This document shows positions 44,902 to 56,708 of a DNA stretch of 64,000 nt, one piece after another. The notes beneath the pieces were generated by a model. That model searched no databases and was not told the DNA's origin. It saw only the letters and a program-made list of their open reading frames with translations. Position 1 is the stretch's first letter, and the number at the start of each line of letters is the position of its first letter. The position numbers and the translations under genes were made by a program. This stretch comes from Massospora cicadina (Eukaryota > Entomophthoromycota > Entomophthoromycetes > Entomophthorales > Entomophthoraceae), in the NCBI GenBank assembly GCA_022478985.1, contig JAKSZP010009486.1, positions 49,199-113,198 of the forward strand, written 5' to 3'.

Positions 44902-47900
44902 TTTCTTTCCAATTGACATCAATTTTGAGCGATATTTGAAAAACAAGTCAATTTTCCACCACTGCCTCACCGCACCAAATTACAAATTTATGTCCTCAGA
45001 TCCACCACCTGCTGCCCCAGTATGGGGCAGCTGTGCTCCACCTGATAGCGTTTACTGCCCAGCAGGCAAACGTGTGCAGATTGACTAATACAAGCCGCCA
45101 AATACATCCAGCCGCTATGTCCCTCCAAGGGACCTAGCACTGCACCTCACATGAGTCCACCCAACCCGCACCCAACCCCTGCCCTAACCTGATCCAATAT
45201 TCGCTTTTGCCTCCATGTCAAATAAGGTCATCTCTATCCATATGCTGACAAAGCAATAATTGATCTAGAATTGGTCACCTTTGCACCAGCAGGGTACTAA
45301 CTTCCACCCTTACAAGGGCTACTTTGATATTAAATTCCCTACTGAAGAGGATGCAGAAGCTGCAGCAGCAACGCCCTTAATTTATAAGGACACCCATTAC
45401 CAACACCCACACATGCCTCTCCAATGATACAACACTTGTAATGACCTTTGCGAAACTCACCTCACACTACCCCCTCAAAAACTTTATAATAAGTTAGACT
45501 CTCTTTCTGCTCAGCGTAACTTTCGAAGCCAAATTACACAAATTTTATTACAAATCGAATTCACCCATAGTAATTCCGCTCCAATGTCCTCAGATTCTCC
45601 ACCAGCTGCTCCAGCATGGGGCAGCGGCGAAACTCCCCCTGCCATTTTCCGTCCAGCAGGAAAATGCGCTAGGACTGGTTCACCCAGTCATTCCAAACCT
45701 AAGGGCTGATTTGTTTCACCCAAGGATCTGGATGCCCGCCTTGCTCATACCCAAGTGGTACCAAGCTGCCCCCTAGTGCTCCCCTGGAGCAACATGCGCT
45801 ATGGCCTAAGGGTCAAATATGGGAAACTATTCCCATACCATGACCAAGCCATTATCAAAATGGCACAGGCGGTGATGACACCCGCCGGATTTATCAATTT
45901 CTGCCCCTACAAGGGGTATTTTGACCTCAGCTTTACCTGCGAAGCTGATGCTGCCACTGCAGCAACTGTGCCTCTGGTATTCCAGGGCACCCCTCTTCCT
46001 ACAACTCAGACTCTGCTCCCAGCAGACACCACTTTGGTGGTCCATTTTGCTGGCCTGCTTACCCACCTCCCCCTGAAGTGCTCCACCGGGAGCTGATGGA
46101 CGGTTTGGAAGCCTATGGCTCCAACCCCATCTTACAATTTGTGGTACCAAATGGGGCCACACGACTTGCTGGGCCTCAGGCATATGCCACAATAAGCCCT
46201 GAGTTTACTAAAATTGCGGTGGCAATTCTGCCACACACTGTTATTCCCTCAGCGCCCGACCATCTATTTTGGGCCCACATTGAGGGTGGGAGGATGATCT
46301 GTCCATCATGTTTTGAGTTAGACCACTCGAAACACAAGTGTCCCTACTCAACCACTTCAGATGGATTGGACAACTCATCTGCAACCTCTAATCCGCTGCC
46401 CACCCTGTACAATTTCAGGCATGGGGCACAATCCTACCTCCTCCACCCCCAAAGCCTGTTTCTGAAGCTACACCTGCAGCCACCAATCAGCCTCCTCCTC
46501 ACCCCAATGCCATAAATAATTCCTCCAATCAAGAATTGGATTAGATCCCAGTATGATCTCATGCTTCCACAAATCAATCTAACAAACCTCAGCTATATGA
46601 TGATTCCACAATCCAAAATAACCAAAACCATGAGAAATTAAGGCTGAAATTGACAAATCAGGTAACATCGTTGATAAACTGTTGCTGCAAGTGAAAGGTT
46701 TGTAATGCAGAATGAGATGCAAAATTCCCACCTTGGAAATATGCCCCATAACCTAATGCCAAACCATTCTAAAGTATCACCAGCTTGCAGTAGAAGCAGC
46801 CGCCACACCAGATTGCCATCTGCTCCGCAAAGCTGCCACAATATCTGTGGCTGCACTCGCAGGAGGAATTCCACCTCCCGTTATCCCCAAAGATCTTACT
46901 ACACAAAGTAAAATCAATATGAAAACTTTACACAAAAACGTCACTGAAGCCATCTAGAACGTGGTAACAGTAGCAAGGAATCCAAAAGCAAAAATAACCT
47001 GAACCAACATAGCCACGTTTGTTAAACTCACAGTCACCCACCTCAAAGCTGAAGATTCTTTAGCCAAATACATCTTTGCCATTATGATGGCTGGCAACTA
47101 TTCGGAAGTTCCAGTCATCAAGAGTATTGAACCCTATACCGCTGATGCCCCAACACCCTTACTATCTGCCTTAACACGCACCCTACTCTGGGATGAGATG
47201 GATGCAGCTGAAGATGAGCCCCCCGATCCCCCCTCCCCATCCACCATGGAGATATAGCAGTATTCACTGCCCACCTGGTTGTATATTTTGATAGGTATGA
47301 TTCAATCAATCCATCAATTTTGGGCGTTTTGTTTTAATTGTTTTTATTATGATATTTAGTTTTAGTTTGGTAATGTCCGTATCCTGGTAAGCTTACCTCA
47401 GTTAAATAAAAAAATTTATAAAGATTTGATGTTTGGGCTGTCCAATTATAGCACAGACCCCATCCTCCAATTATTGTCCTAAGTGGTGCTGAACGCCTTG
47501 CAGCACTTTGGGCAATGGCCATCATTACCCCTCACCAGCTAAACATGGCCCAGCACATCCCACCGCGTGCCTAAGCCTATCTGCACCCAACCATTTTTTA
47601 AGCCTGCACTGACAACAATTGGACAATTTTCCCCCTCTTCTATGAATTGGACCACACCAAAAAGGTATGTCAATATAATTCACACTCTGCAAACACAGAC
47701 AACACCACTCATGAGGCCACACCAACAGCATTCTAGTAGGGATTTTGGCTGCCCCCACCCCCACAGGACATGCATTTTATTTGAGCAAAATCTAGCACCT
47801 CAAACCTAAGCTGGCCAATTCACACCCATGCCAACCAATCAGGTGCAGGCTTGGACCATTGTTCAATCCAAAAGAATCTGTTACTTTAGAAATTACTCAG

Positions 47901-48729
47901 CCAAAGCCACCTATTACAAAATTTAATCCAAGTCAACCAAAATCCCTGGGACTTATTGGATGAAGTGATTGAATAAGGTGAAAGTGTCCCGCCTCCAGCT
48001 AAATCAATTTAGAACCTTATATGAATTCAGACTTTGATACTCCACTCCCGCTCAAACAATATGTCCCCAAACCCAATGCTATCCCATACCAAAGTGACCA
48101 CCAATTTGCCTAGGCCGCAGTGGCTTCACACAAAAATCTCCATCTTCATGAAGCTATGTCAAAATTAGTTGAACTATTTATAAAAGGGATGATCCCCTTG
48201 TTCCTCTCCATTTTACTCCTACTGCAAAAGAGGAATTAAACGCTTCTATGAAACTGCCACAACTGCTGTCAAGTGTGTCGTTACTCTAGCAGAATTTTCC
48301 CCATCCACACATGTCACCAGAGAAAACATTGCAAAACTAGCTCAACATCATGACACTTGCACCCAAGCTGAACACAATGTTGCTGAACTCATAGAGTCCT
48401 TTATCCAAATCAAACTCGTCAAACTCAACTGCTATCTACCTCACCTTGACCCTCATCATGCGGATGCCCCAATCCCCTTACTATCAGCATTGATCCACTT
48501 TTTAATGCTAATCCCAAGAATGATAATTTTGATCCACCTGATCCCCCCTCCCCCTTTGGTGGGATAAGCAGCTCGCTGCTGTGCCACCTAGTAGGTGTTT
48601 TTTGTTACTTTTGTGTTTCCCGCTGCTCATTTAGGTCAGTTGGTTCTTGTTTTCGGTTGGTTTAGTTTTGGAGTTTCTGTTTTGGTATTGTCCATCCCTT
48701 GGTCAGCTTACCTCGATTAAATAAAAATT
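44902..48729 (+). mobile_element. ORF1-only retroelement, beta type, copy 4 (itself interrupted)
   Basis: Two parts, 44,902-45,498 and 47,432-48,729 (about 1,895 bp together), are separated by a second ORF1-only element. The start TTTCTTTCCAATTGACATC and ATG at 44,989 (MSSDPPPAAPVWGS) match the beta copy at 52,995. The knuckle region near 47,620-47,680 has lost both N-terminal Cys but keeps ELDH and the last Cys. The C-terminus is PPDPPSP-like near 48,540. The tail CCCTTGGTCAGCTTACCTC precedes an A-rich end. A weak target duplication (AATATTATAATTATGGCG against AAAATTAATAATTACCTC) flanks it. The target DNA resembles 58,130-58,310. Confidence 0.8.
45499..47410 (+). mobile_element. ORF1-only retroelement (half-LINE), alpha type, copy 5
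   Basis: 1,912-bp insertion inside the beta copy; an eroded target duplication lies at about 45,478-45,498 and 47,411-47,431. Start CTCTCTTTCTGCTCAGCG. Gene from ATG 45,584 (MSSDSPPAAPAWGSGETPP) to TAG about 47,258, with stops at a few points. The middle is long and clean: the RRM-like stretch to about 46,090, then the second part (HRELMDGLEAYG) and the knuckle CPSCFELDHSKHKC (about 46,307-46,348), in an open stretch to 46,515. The C-terminal domain has MKTLHKNVTEAI and an acidic DEMDAAEDEPP end. Very similar to copy 3. Confidence 0.9.
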
Positions 48730-49689
48730 AATAATTACCTCTTATAAAAAATAGTTTATTGTGTGATGCTTTGTCAGGCTGAAAAGCTGAATTTACCATC
48801 AACTTTAAGTTATTATTTTGTCAATGAATTTTTGTTGGGTTGTAGGCCCAAAATCATTATTAGCTTTAGAGCTATATACCACTGACCAATCCCCCTTTAT
48901 AAAGCTGAACATCCAAATGAAATACTTGGTATAAATTACTTGAAAACCACTTTAGATAGGATTAGGTATTCTTTCCTACTCCCACTTATCCTTCTTTTTT
49001 GGTAGTGCTATTAAAGGGCTAGGATTAAATAAAATAGAAGACCTTTTTTTATTTATAACGTCATTTTGTTTATTTTTATACTAGAGATTTTGCCTGTTTA
49101 CATTACAGAGATTTGCCTTGGTGACAGTTATTCCACCAAGAGATTTCCCAAGAGACAAAATTCTACTAGGTGATATCTCTGGAGCTACAGAAAACTAATT
49201 ATTTTTTAGACTTTGAAAGACTCATACTTTAATTTATCAAAAAACTCAACACTGGTGATCCAGACAGGGACCCTTTACAAGGCTACCTGGTGAAGACATA
49301 CCTTTACATAAGCTTTAAAAGAAAGAAAAGATGAATGCACATTAAAAGGGTACACTTAAGAATCATTATAGGATGGATATAGATGCAAGATAGCCTCTCC
49401 ACCTTCTAAATATCATCTGGTCCTTCGCCTGTGGTTTAATTAAGCTCAAACCTAACTAAAAGTCATTTTTACCATGGACAGTATGGTCTAAAGATAACCT
49501 GAGTTAATGATAACTGCCATGGAGGAAGTGAGATGTGAAATTGAATGGTTTTGACTTATGATGATGTTTAAGACAGTTTAAACTTGTTTTTCTTTACCAT
49601 AACAATAATATTAATTACTACATTTAATTTAAACTAAATTTGATAATCACATAGGAGAGATGAGCGATATTAACAAATTAAAATTAAAT
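48730..49689. other. Stretch without a recognisable gene
   Basis: The first ~130 bp match 58,225-58,310 (GTTTATTG...ATGC and TTTAAGTTATT blocks) and are the right flank of the half-LINE insertion site. The rest is AT-rich, with only short frames and no recognised similarity. Confidence 0.45.
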
Positions 49690-49814
49690 TGGGCGAAATT
49701 CATATCAGGCAATGGGTAAAGAGGTGCGCCAAAGGGCAAGAAACGCCCTGGTGGGACTGAGATTTAATGCCGCCAAGAAACCACAAAATCAGACACCATC
49801 CGTGTTTGTGGAGT

Positions 49815-51031
49815 TCACCACTAAACAATACTTGTACATGGAATCCAGTATGCCCAACCCCTATCAAAGGTAGAGCCTAGGCTCCGACTCTTCCTAGGGG
49901 TTGATTCTCCAACTCTGAGGGAGCAAGTGGCCAAGGCACAGGCTTTCCTCTTCCCCCACACAATGTATATTATCACCCATACTATACACCACAGCTGGAT
50001 TAACATGGGCTTCAAAACTGAAGATGTTGACGCCGCTGCAAAAGTCTACGTTGAAATCGCCCTCCATGAGGGCAAACAAATAGTGCGCACTGTGCACACC
50101 AGATGGAACAAAGCGAACACTTTGTTGATCTTTGACTCTCTCCATACTAACCTTCCCCACAATGCAAATGAGGAAGAGTTCCAAGATGGAATTACCTGCT
50201 ATGGAGAGATCAAAAATTTTGAACTACAGTGGTTTCACCTGATGCTGAACCTGTACACAGGTAAGGCAATAGCCGTGATCAACCAACTCCACAAGGTGGC
50301 TAAGAACCTCACAAAAAATCCTGCGCACAGCAGAGTTTCACCTCATGGATGTGGCGTGTAAAATCTATTCCACGTCACACCAAAAAAGTGCACCACCTAT
50401 ATGAAACCACTGCAGCGTACTGGGGCACAAGGTGCACGCATGCCCCATGAAGGAGAACATTTTGGCCCCAGACTTCTGCAACAACACCATGGATGAGGAT
50501 AGCAAAGTCTTTGCCAAAATAATTGACATCAACCACGCCTTCCTCTAGGGTGGAAGATGGGCAATATATTCTCATAGACCCAGTATCACTCAAAGTGCTC
50601 AAAATGGCACAGAAGGTCCGCAAGTGGGCAGCGGCCAAGGCTGCATCATTTGTGGCCTCCACCATCAACCCTGGCCAAATTCAGTATACATAAAGGAAAT
50701 TTAACCAAGCTAACTAATCAGAACAGAATGCCCAGGCTGAAAATTTTCTCAACAATTCAACTGAATTACCATGTGATATCAATCATGAGAATTTAGTCAG
50801 ACAATTAAGCTCCACTATTGGTGAAAATGTGGGACTTACTTCTACAAATTCAAACCCCACGACCACAGAAAACAATCAGCACACCACACCAAACCACTAT
50901 GATTCACAAGTGGGAAAGACCGACTTAAAACCTAACAATGGCAATACCCACGCAAAATTAGAGCAGGGTAAGGGATTGGACAATGATACAGATTGGACAG
51001 GCCCAGTGACACGGAGCAAGTTCATGAAATG
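49815..51031 (+). pseudogene. LINE ORF1 (RRM-like), plus-strand LINE
   Basis: The 144-codon open stretch 49,927-50,361 has HSWINMGFKTEDVDAAAK (first RRM-like core) and FDSLHTNLPHNANEEEFQDG...CYGEIKNFELQ (second). Both align with the ORF1 of the minus-strand LINE, down to the LYTGKAIAV block. A degraded knuckle region follows near 50,410-50,450. The C-terminal part to 51,031 is polar with no further domain. Stops and frame breaks after 50,361. Confidence 0.75.
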
Positions 51032-51129
51032 ATGCGCTATATTTGGGCTGGACGTCCCACCCAACTGCTCCTGGGGCGACAAAGGCACCTCAGTGTCAAT
51101 AGGGATGTTAAACACTGCAGGAGTCAGTG

Positions 51130-52994
51130 ATTAATCATCCCAAGACAAAAAGCTGGACTTCCTGCAAAGCACCTTGTAGATACCTTGGCCATCCAAGAAA
51201 CCCACTGCCTACAGGGGGAAGAAGGATTCTGGTCAGCCAGGGTCTCACCATCCCAATCAGTTTGGACGACCCATTGTGGGGTGGTCATCCGCAATAACAA
51301 AAAACTAAAAATCACTAACTACTCTTCATTTCTGCACGGCCAAATCTTAAATAGCAATGATCACATGCTAAGAGGCCACAATCTTGATAGTATGCATCTA
51401 TGCATCATGCACTGTAGCTGAGAGGAAACAATTACTCAAAACAATCCTAACACCCCCTCCCACCAGATACCATCCTACAGGGCAACTTCAACTTCTGGGT
51501 TAACCTCAACACAGACTAATGGCTTAACCCCAGTGGATACCCCCTGGTACACATCAAATTCTGTGCAATAGAGGCATCCCTTGGCCTACACAATACCCTC
51601 ACTCCCAGGTCACCACTCCTCCCCACATGACCCACCTCAACATACTCAAGGGTATGCTCATCTCAATGAACTGCATCGACTTTATCCTTGCCTCAAGAAC
51701 CCACCACTTGAACATCTCCAACTTCTCAACAAAAAAGATCAACTTTTCCAACCATCAATGTTTTGGTGCATCTTTCACCAACCCTAACTCCCACACAGGC
51801 GTCAAACTGGAGGAAATTGCACCAGGAAAATATAAAACTGCCCAAAATATCCAACTGGGTCAAATGTGAGGCTATAAATCCAAAAATTGCAACTTCATTT
51901 GTCTTGGGCCCCATTAAAGCTTGGGCAAATTTCAAAGTCAAACTAATAAAAAAACTTGCCATATTGCCTCACGTAAGTACACTGCTGACACAGCCACAAT
52001 CAGGCGCACCTTGGCAGAACTGGACCACTTTCAGCTCAACACCATGAAGTCTGGCTACAGCCCCAACTGGGGGCGTAAATGGGCGGAATTATCCGCCTGC
52101 CTAAACGCCCTCATCTTCAAACACCAGCACAGAAACAAAGTTATGAGAAAAGGTAAGTTCCTAAAAGAAGGCAAAACCTGCTTAATGTACTTCTTCTGCC
52201 AATTTAACTCCCACAGCAACCAGCCCGCATGCACACAGGTCCACAAATTTGACAGCACCATGGCTACTGACCCAGCGAAGGTCAAGGCAGAAGTATACCA
52301 AAACTACACCGAATTATACCATGACACCCCAACCAACCCCCAAAAAATTAAAAATTTTATACAACCGCCAGAATACAAAGCACAACGCCAGACTATAACC
52401 TCCTAAACCTAGTCATACAGGAGAGGCTCTGGGACACAGTCCGCGGTGCACCACATAGGAAATGTCCAGGGCCTGTAGGATACCCTACAAATTTTACAAA
52501 AGACACTTCAAGAAAATCGCCCCTCTCCTCTTGGTGTCAATGAACCAGTGCCTGCTGAAGACACGCCTCCTACCTGGTGGCCAGGACTCCTATGTCATAA
52601 CCCTGTTTAAAAGGGCAACAAACTGGACCTGGCCAACTGGCGCTCAAATTCACTCTCTAACACTGATACAAAACTATTAACAAAATTTTAGCAACCAAAT
52701 TAGGCATAATAGCATCCAAAGTCCTGTCGCCCAATCAGTTTGGGTTCAAACCAGGGCGTTCAATCTGGACCAACATACACTCCGTCACCAACATATGCTA
52801 ATCCAAAGCAACTGGATCCCTGGTCTTACTAGAACAGGAGAAGGCATATGACTGCATTAGTTGGTCGTACCTGAAGGAATGCCTAAGCGCCTTCAAACTT
52901 CCATAGATTCATAAACTGGGTGATGCTCCTTACAGATTCCACATCCATGGCTGTATGCGGCCCTGGCTTTCCAACTAACAAGATCACAACACAC
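51130..52994 (+). pseudogene. LINE ORF2, 5' half: endonuclease and start of RT (broken)
   Basis: Endonuclease traces are AIQETHCLQGEEG near 51,185-51,225 (QE motif), GNFNFW near 51,480 (usual GDFN), and a CIDFILASRTHHL block near 51,675. The linker with FKHQHRNKVMRKGKFLKEG lies near 52,107-52,165. RT fingers appear near 52,560-52,680, then the FKPGRSIW block near 52,750 and QEKAYD-like motif A near 52,835-52,850. The frame is broken many times. It is cut at 52,994; 15-bp target copy AAGATCACAACACAC at 52,980-52,994. Confidence 0.75.
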
Positions 52995-54898
52995 ACAAAG
53001 GTTTCTTTCTGCTTGACATCAATTTTGAGCGATTTTAGATAAACAGTTGATTTCCCACCACTGCCTCACCGCACCAGTTTACAAATTTATGTCCTCAGAT
53101 CCACCACCTGCTGCCCCAGTATGGGGCAGCTGTGCTCCACCAATAGCTTCACCACACAGCATGCAAATGCATGCTGATTGGCTTGTACAGTCCTCCAAAT
53201 ACATCCAGCCACTATGTCCCTCCAAGGGACTTAGCACTCCACCTCGCGTGATCCCACCCAACCCGCACCCAACCCCTAGCCCTAACCTGATCCAATATTC
53301 GCTTTTGCCTCCATGTCAAGTATGGATGCCTCTTCCCATATGCTGGCAAAGCTATAAATTGAGCTGGCAATGTCCACCTTTGCATCAACAGGGTTTATTG
53401 ACTTCCACCCTTACAAGGGCAATTTTGATATTGTATTCCTCACTTAAGATGACGCAGCTGCTGCTGCAGCTACGCCATTAATTTAAGAAACTACCCCCAT
53501 TAACACCACCCAAACACGACTCCCATATGATACCACAATCGTGGTAACCTTTGAGAAACTTCCCTCACCTTCCCCCTTAAACCCTTTATGAGGAGTTGAT
53601 GTAAGGGTTTTCCACATATGGCAAAAACCCTATCCTCCAAAAATTGTCCAAAGTGGTGCTGAACGCCTTGCAGCAACTTGATCGATGCCCATCATTGCCC
53701 CCCACCAGCTGAACATGGCCCAGCACATCCCACTACGTGCCTATATCCCATTATGAACCAAAATTATTTCTTTTGCCTGCATGACAACGGTCACACAATT
53801 TGCCTTTATCTATGAATTGGACCACACCAAAAAGGTATGTCAATATAATTCACACTCTGCAAACACAGACAACACCACTCATGAGGCCACACCAACAGCA
53901 TTCTAGTGGGGATTTTGGCTGCCCCCACCCCCACAGGCCATACACTTGAATCAGAATTAAAATCTAGCACCTCAAACCCAAGCAGGCCAATTCACACCCA
54001 TGCCAACCAATTGAGTGCAGGCTTATACACTGTTAAATCCAGTTATCTCCCAACCCAAAACCTACTGAACCATAATCACCTACCAACATATATTCTCAAA
54101 TCAACTAAGAAATCCCTAGAAATTATTGGAGGAAGTGACCAATCTGGTGAAATTGCCCCACCACTGAGTTATCCAATTTAACTAACACCTTATCTGAATT
54201 TAGACTTTGATACCCAGCCCAGACCAACCGATATGTCTCCAAACTCAAGACCTTTTTTCCAAAGTGACCACAACCCTGCTGCAGTCACAGTGATCACACC
54301 CAAAAATCACCATTTCGCATACTGTATGCAAAATCTGTCATAGAATTTTAAAAGGGGTTTGCACCCCCCTTGTTACTCTCTCAATTTTCCTCCTACCGCA
54401 AAAGAGTAAATCCAATGCCTCTATGAAACTGCCACCACTGCTGTCAAGAATGTCACTGAACTTGCAGATTTTTCCCCATCCACACGCACCACAAGAGCAA
54501 ATACCATAAAATTAGAACAACTTCTCAACGCCCACATCCAGGCTGAAAACACATAGCTGAACTAATAGAGGCTTTAATCCAGGCCAAATTGTTGATCTCA
54601 ACAATTACCTACTCCACCTTAACCCTCATCCTATAGATTCCCCAACTCCCTTACTCTCAGCATTGATCCGCCTCTACAATACTGAGCCTGATGATGACCC
54701 GCCTGATCCCCCCTCCCCCTCCACCATGATAGGATAAGTGGCTCGCCGCTATGCCACCTCTAGTAGTTTTCTCATTTCTTTTTGTGTTTCACTGCCCAAA
54801 AAGGGCGGCCAATTCTTTTTTTATTTGGTTTAGTTTTGGAGTTCCAGTTCCAGTATTGTAAATCCCCTGGTCAGTTTGCCTCAGTTAAATATAAAATA
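52995..54898 (+). mobile_element. ORF1-only retroelement, beta type, copy 6, inside a LINE ORF2
   Basis: 1,904-bp insertion with target duplications AAGATCACAACACAC (52,980-52,994) and AAGATCACATCACAC (54,899-54,913), one mismatch. It starts in the TTTCTTTCTGCTTGACATC motif near 53,002. ATG 53,089 (MSSDPPPAAPVWGS). The RRM-like part has FHPYKGNFDI. The knuckle has lost its first Cys pair, leaving YELDHTKKVC near 53,811-53,840. The C-terminus has PPDPPSPSTM near 54,700-54,730. The tail CCCCTGGTCAGTTTGCCTC and A-rich end follow. Many stops. Removal rejoins the LINE RT exactly between the strand before motif B and motif B itself. Confidence 0.9.
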
Positions 54899-54913
54899 AA
54901 GATCACATCACAC

Positions 54914-56600
54914 TGAGGGCTCAAACAAGGGGACCCCCTTAGCCCACTGCAGTTTAACTTCAACATTAATCCACTCCTTTGCGTCACTGACTCATGCCTC
55001 ATGGGGATAACTGTAAAAAGCATTCAATAGTCAAGATACTAGCCTTTGCGGATGACTGCATGACAGGTATAGCTAACAACAATGATTCCCGACAGCTGGA
55101 ACACACCCTGGAGGAATATTCCATTGTGAGTAATGCATTTCTCAATAAAAAGAAAACGGAAATAATTCTCCTAGGAAAGTACACTAAAATTTGGGCCACA
55201 ACACCCAAACCTCAAAGCCCCCCACGAAGGAAAATTTCGCTCATCCTACCCTTTGCATCACATCCTACAACCAACCCTGTTCGCCACCTTAGGATATGGC
55301 TGGAAACAGGGGGTATGCCAATGAGAAAATTGAGAACAACCTACTACAGCGGATGTCCAACCACATTGCCTCCCTCAAAAAAATCCTCAGGACTGGAGGG
55401 GTTTTAACAGTTACCAACTCACTCATCCCTTGATGCTGTGGTTCCCCGCCAACTCAATCTTCTTCTCACCTACATTCATATCCTCCGTCCGTGCACTTGT
55501 CCAGAGATGGCTGTAGCCTGAGTCCCGGCCACCTGTATGGGTGGAAACATTCTTTGGCCCATGCTCCAGCGGAGGCATGGGCCTAATAGACTTTAAAGTC
55601 CACGCCAACTGCATATTGGGCACCTGGATAAAGGAAGTTCTAGCCCCAGACCTCCCACAATAAAACTAGTCTAGAGTGGCGAGGGCCAACTTTGAGCAGG
55701 CCCTCAAACTATCCAACCCACACAACCCGTCCAGCCCGCTCACATACCTTGCAAACCGCCCCAAAGCAGCAGGCTCACATGGAACCCCCCTACTTTAAAC
55801 GCCTTCTCCTCACTATTTGGCACATAGGGTGGACCGTCACTCTCACAGGCACTAATCATGGAAGGGGAGAGTCCAGAGCTCACTTCACGCTAAGGTTTCC
55901 AGTTGACCACCCCCAGAGGGACACTCACAAAATGGACCCATTTAATGCGAGAATTGACTACCTGGATACTTTAGACATCCCATATGATCTCACAACACAG
56001 AAGGCATTATGGAGGCTAGCTCATCATACGCTCCTTTCAAGGGTAAGAGCTAACACCTGGAATTGCCTCAGAAGAACCTATAGAACAGCAGATCGCTCCA
56101 ACTCTCTTTATGAAGAGTGTGCAGTGTGTGGAGGAGGCTGGCACCCTACACCACCACCTTGAAGCATGTCCCCATCTAGAGCCATATGGTGGGAAGTTGC
56201 GCGCCTGCTAAGGACCCAAGATAACCAGAATTATCAATCTCCAGGAGCCTCCAAGCACTCCAAATCAAATCCCCAATACTTTATCACTCCGCTCCCTGAT
56301 AGTCACCATTGCACTGTGGACAATCCAAACCCGTAGCACTGGATGCCTTCAAATGAACTGTTTCAACCATCCGTTGGACAATCAGCTGAAATTACCTACA
56401 ACTACTGACACATTTTCAAGCTTAGCTATATGGATACATAAGGCTGAAGCAGCAACAACTCGTTGGATCATAGTTCCCAGTCTGGTTTCTGCATATGGGC
56501 CCCTTCCTCCACACCTGCTTCATAATAGAGAAAACCCCTTTGAAGTAAGGCATCCACCCCCTATAACTGGCGATACCAGCTGGCAACAGGGGTATTTCGT
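54914..56600 (+). pseudogene. LINE ORF2, 3' half: RT motifs B and C and C-terminus
   Basis: Resumes with motif B GLKQGDPLSPLQFNF (about 54,916-54,960). Motif C FADD at 55,045-55,056 lies in the open stretch 54,994-55,407 (TEIILLGKY thumb block). After frame changes, 55,692-56,162 holds DTLDIPYDLTTQKALWRLAH and CAVCGG, the start of the ORF2-end zinc motif. The Cys/His remainder (TLHHHLEAC) is in a shifted frame. The order equals that of the minus-strand LINE. Confidence 0.82.
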
Positions 56601-56708
56601 CTACTCTGGGGTGTCTAAACCTCGCTATACTTCACTTCCCCCTATACCATTACATATATTGGTATTGTCCATCCCCTGGTTGTCTTGCCTCAGTTAAATA
56701 TAATTAAT

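Larger units (their letters stand above)
49690..56708 (+). mobile_element. Tad-like LINE, plus strand, interrupted by an ORF1-only element
   Basis: A decayed LINE: ORF1 at about 49,815-51,030; endonuclease at about 51,130-51,840; RT at about 52,450-52,979 and 54,914-55,420; C-terminal part to about 56,600. The 3' end, GTCCATCCCCTGGTTGTCTT plus GCCTCAGTTAAATATA at about 56,664-56,702, is the tail shared with the ORF1-only elements. The 5' boundary is uncertain; the usual start motif was not found, so the copy may be 5'-truncated. An ORF1-only element splits the RT at 52,995-54,898. Confidence 0.82.
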
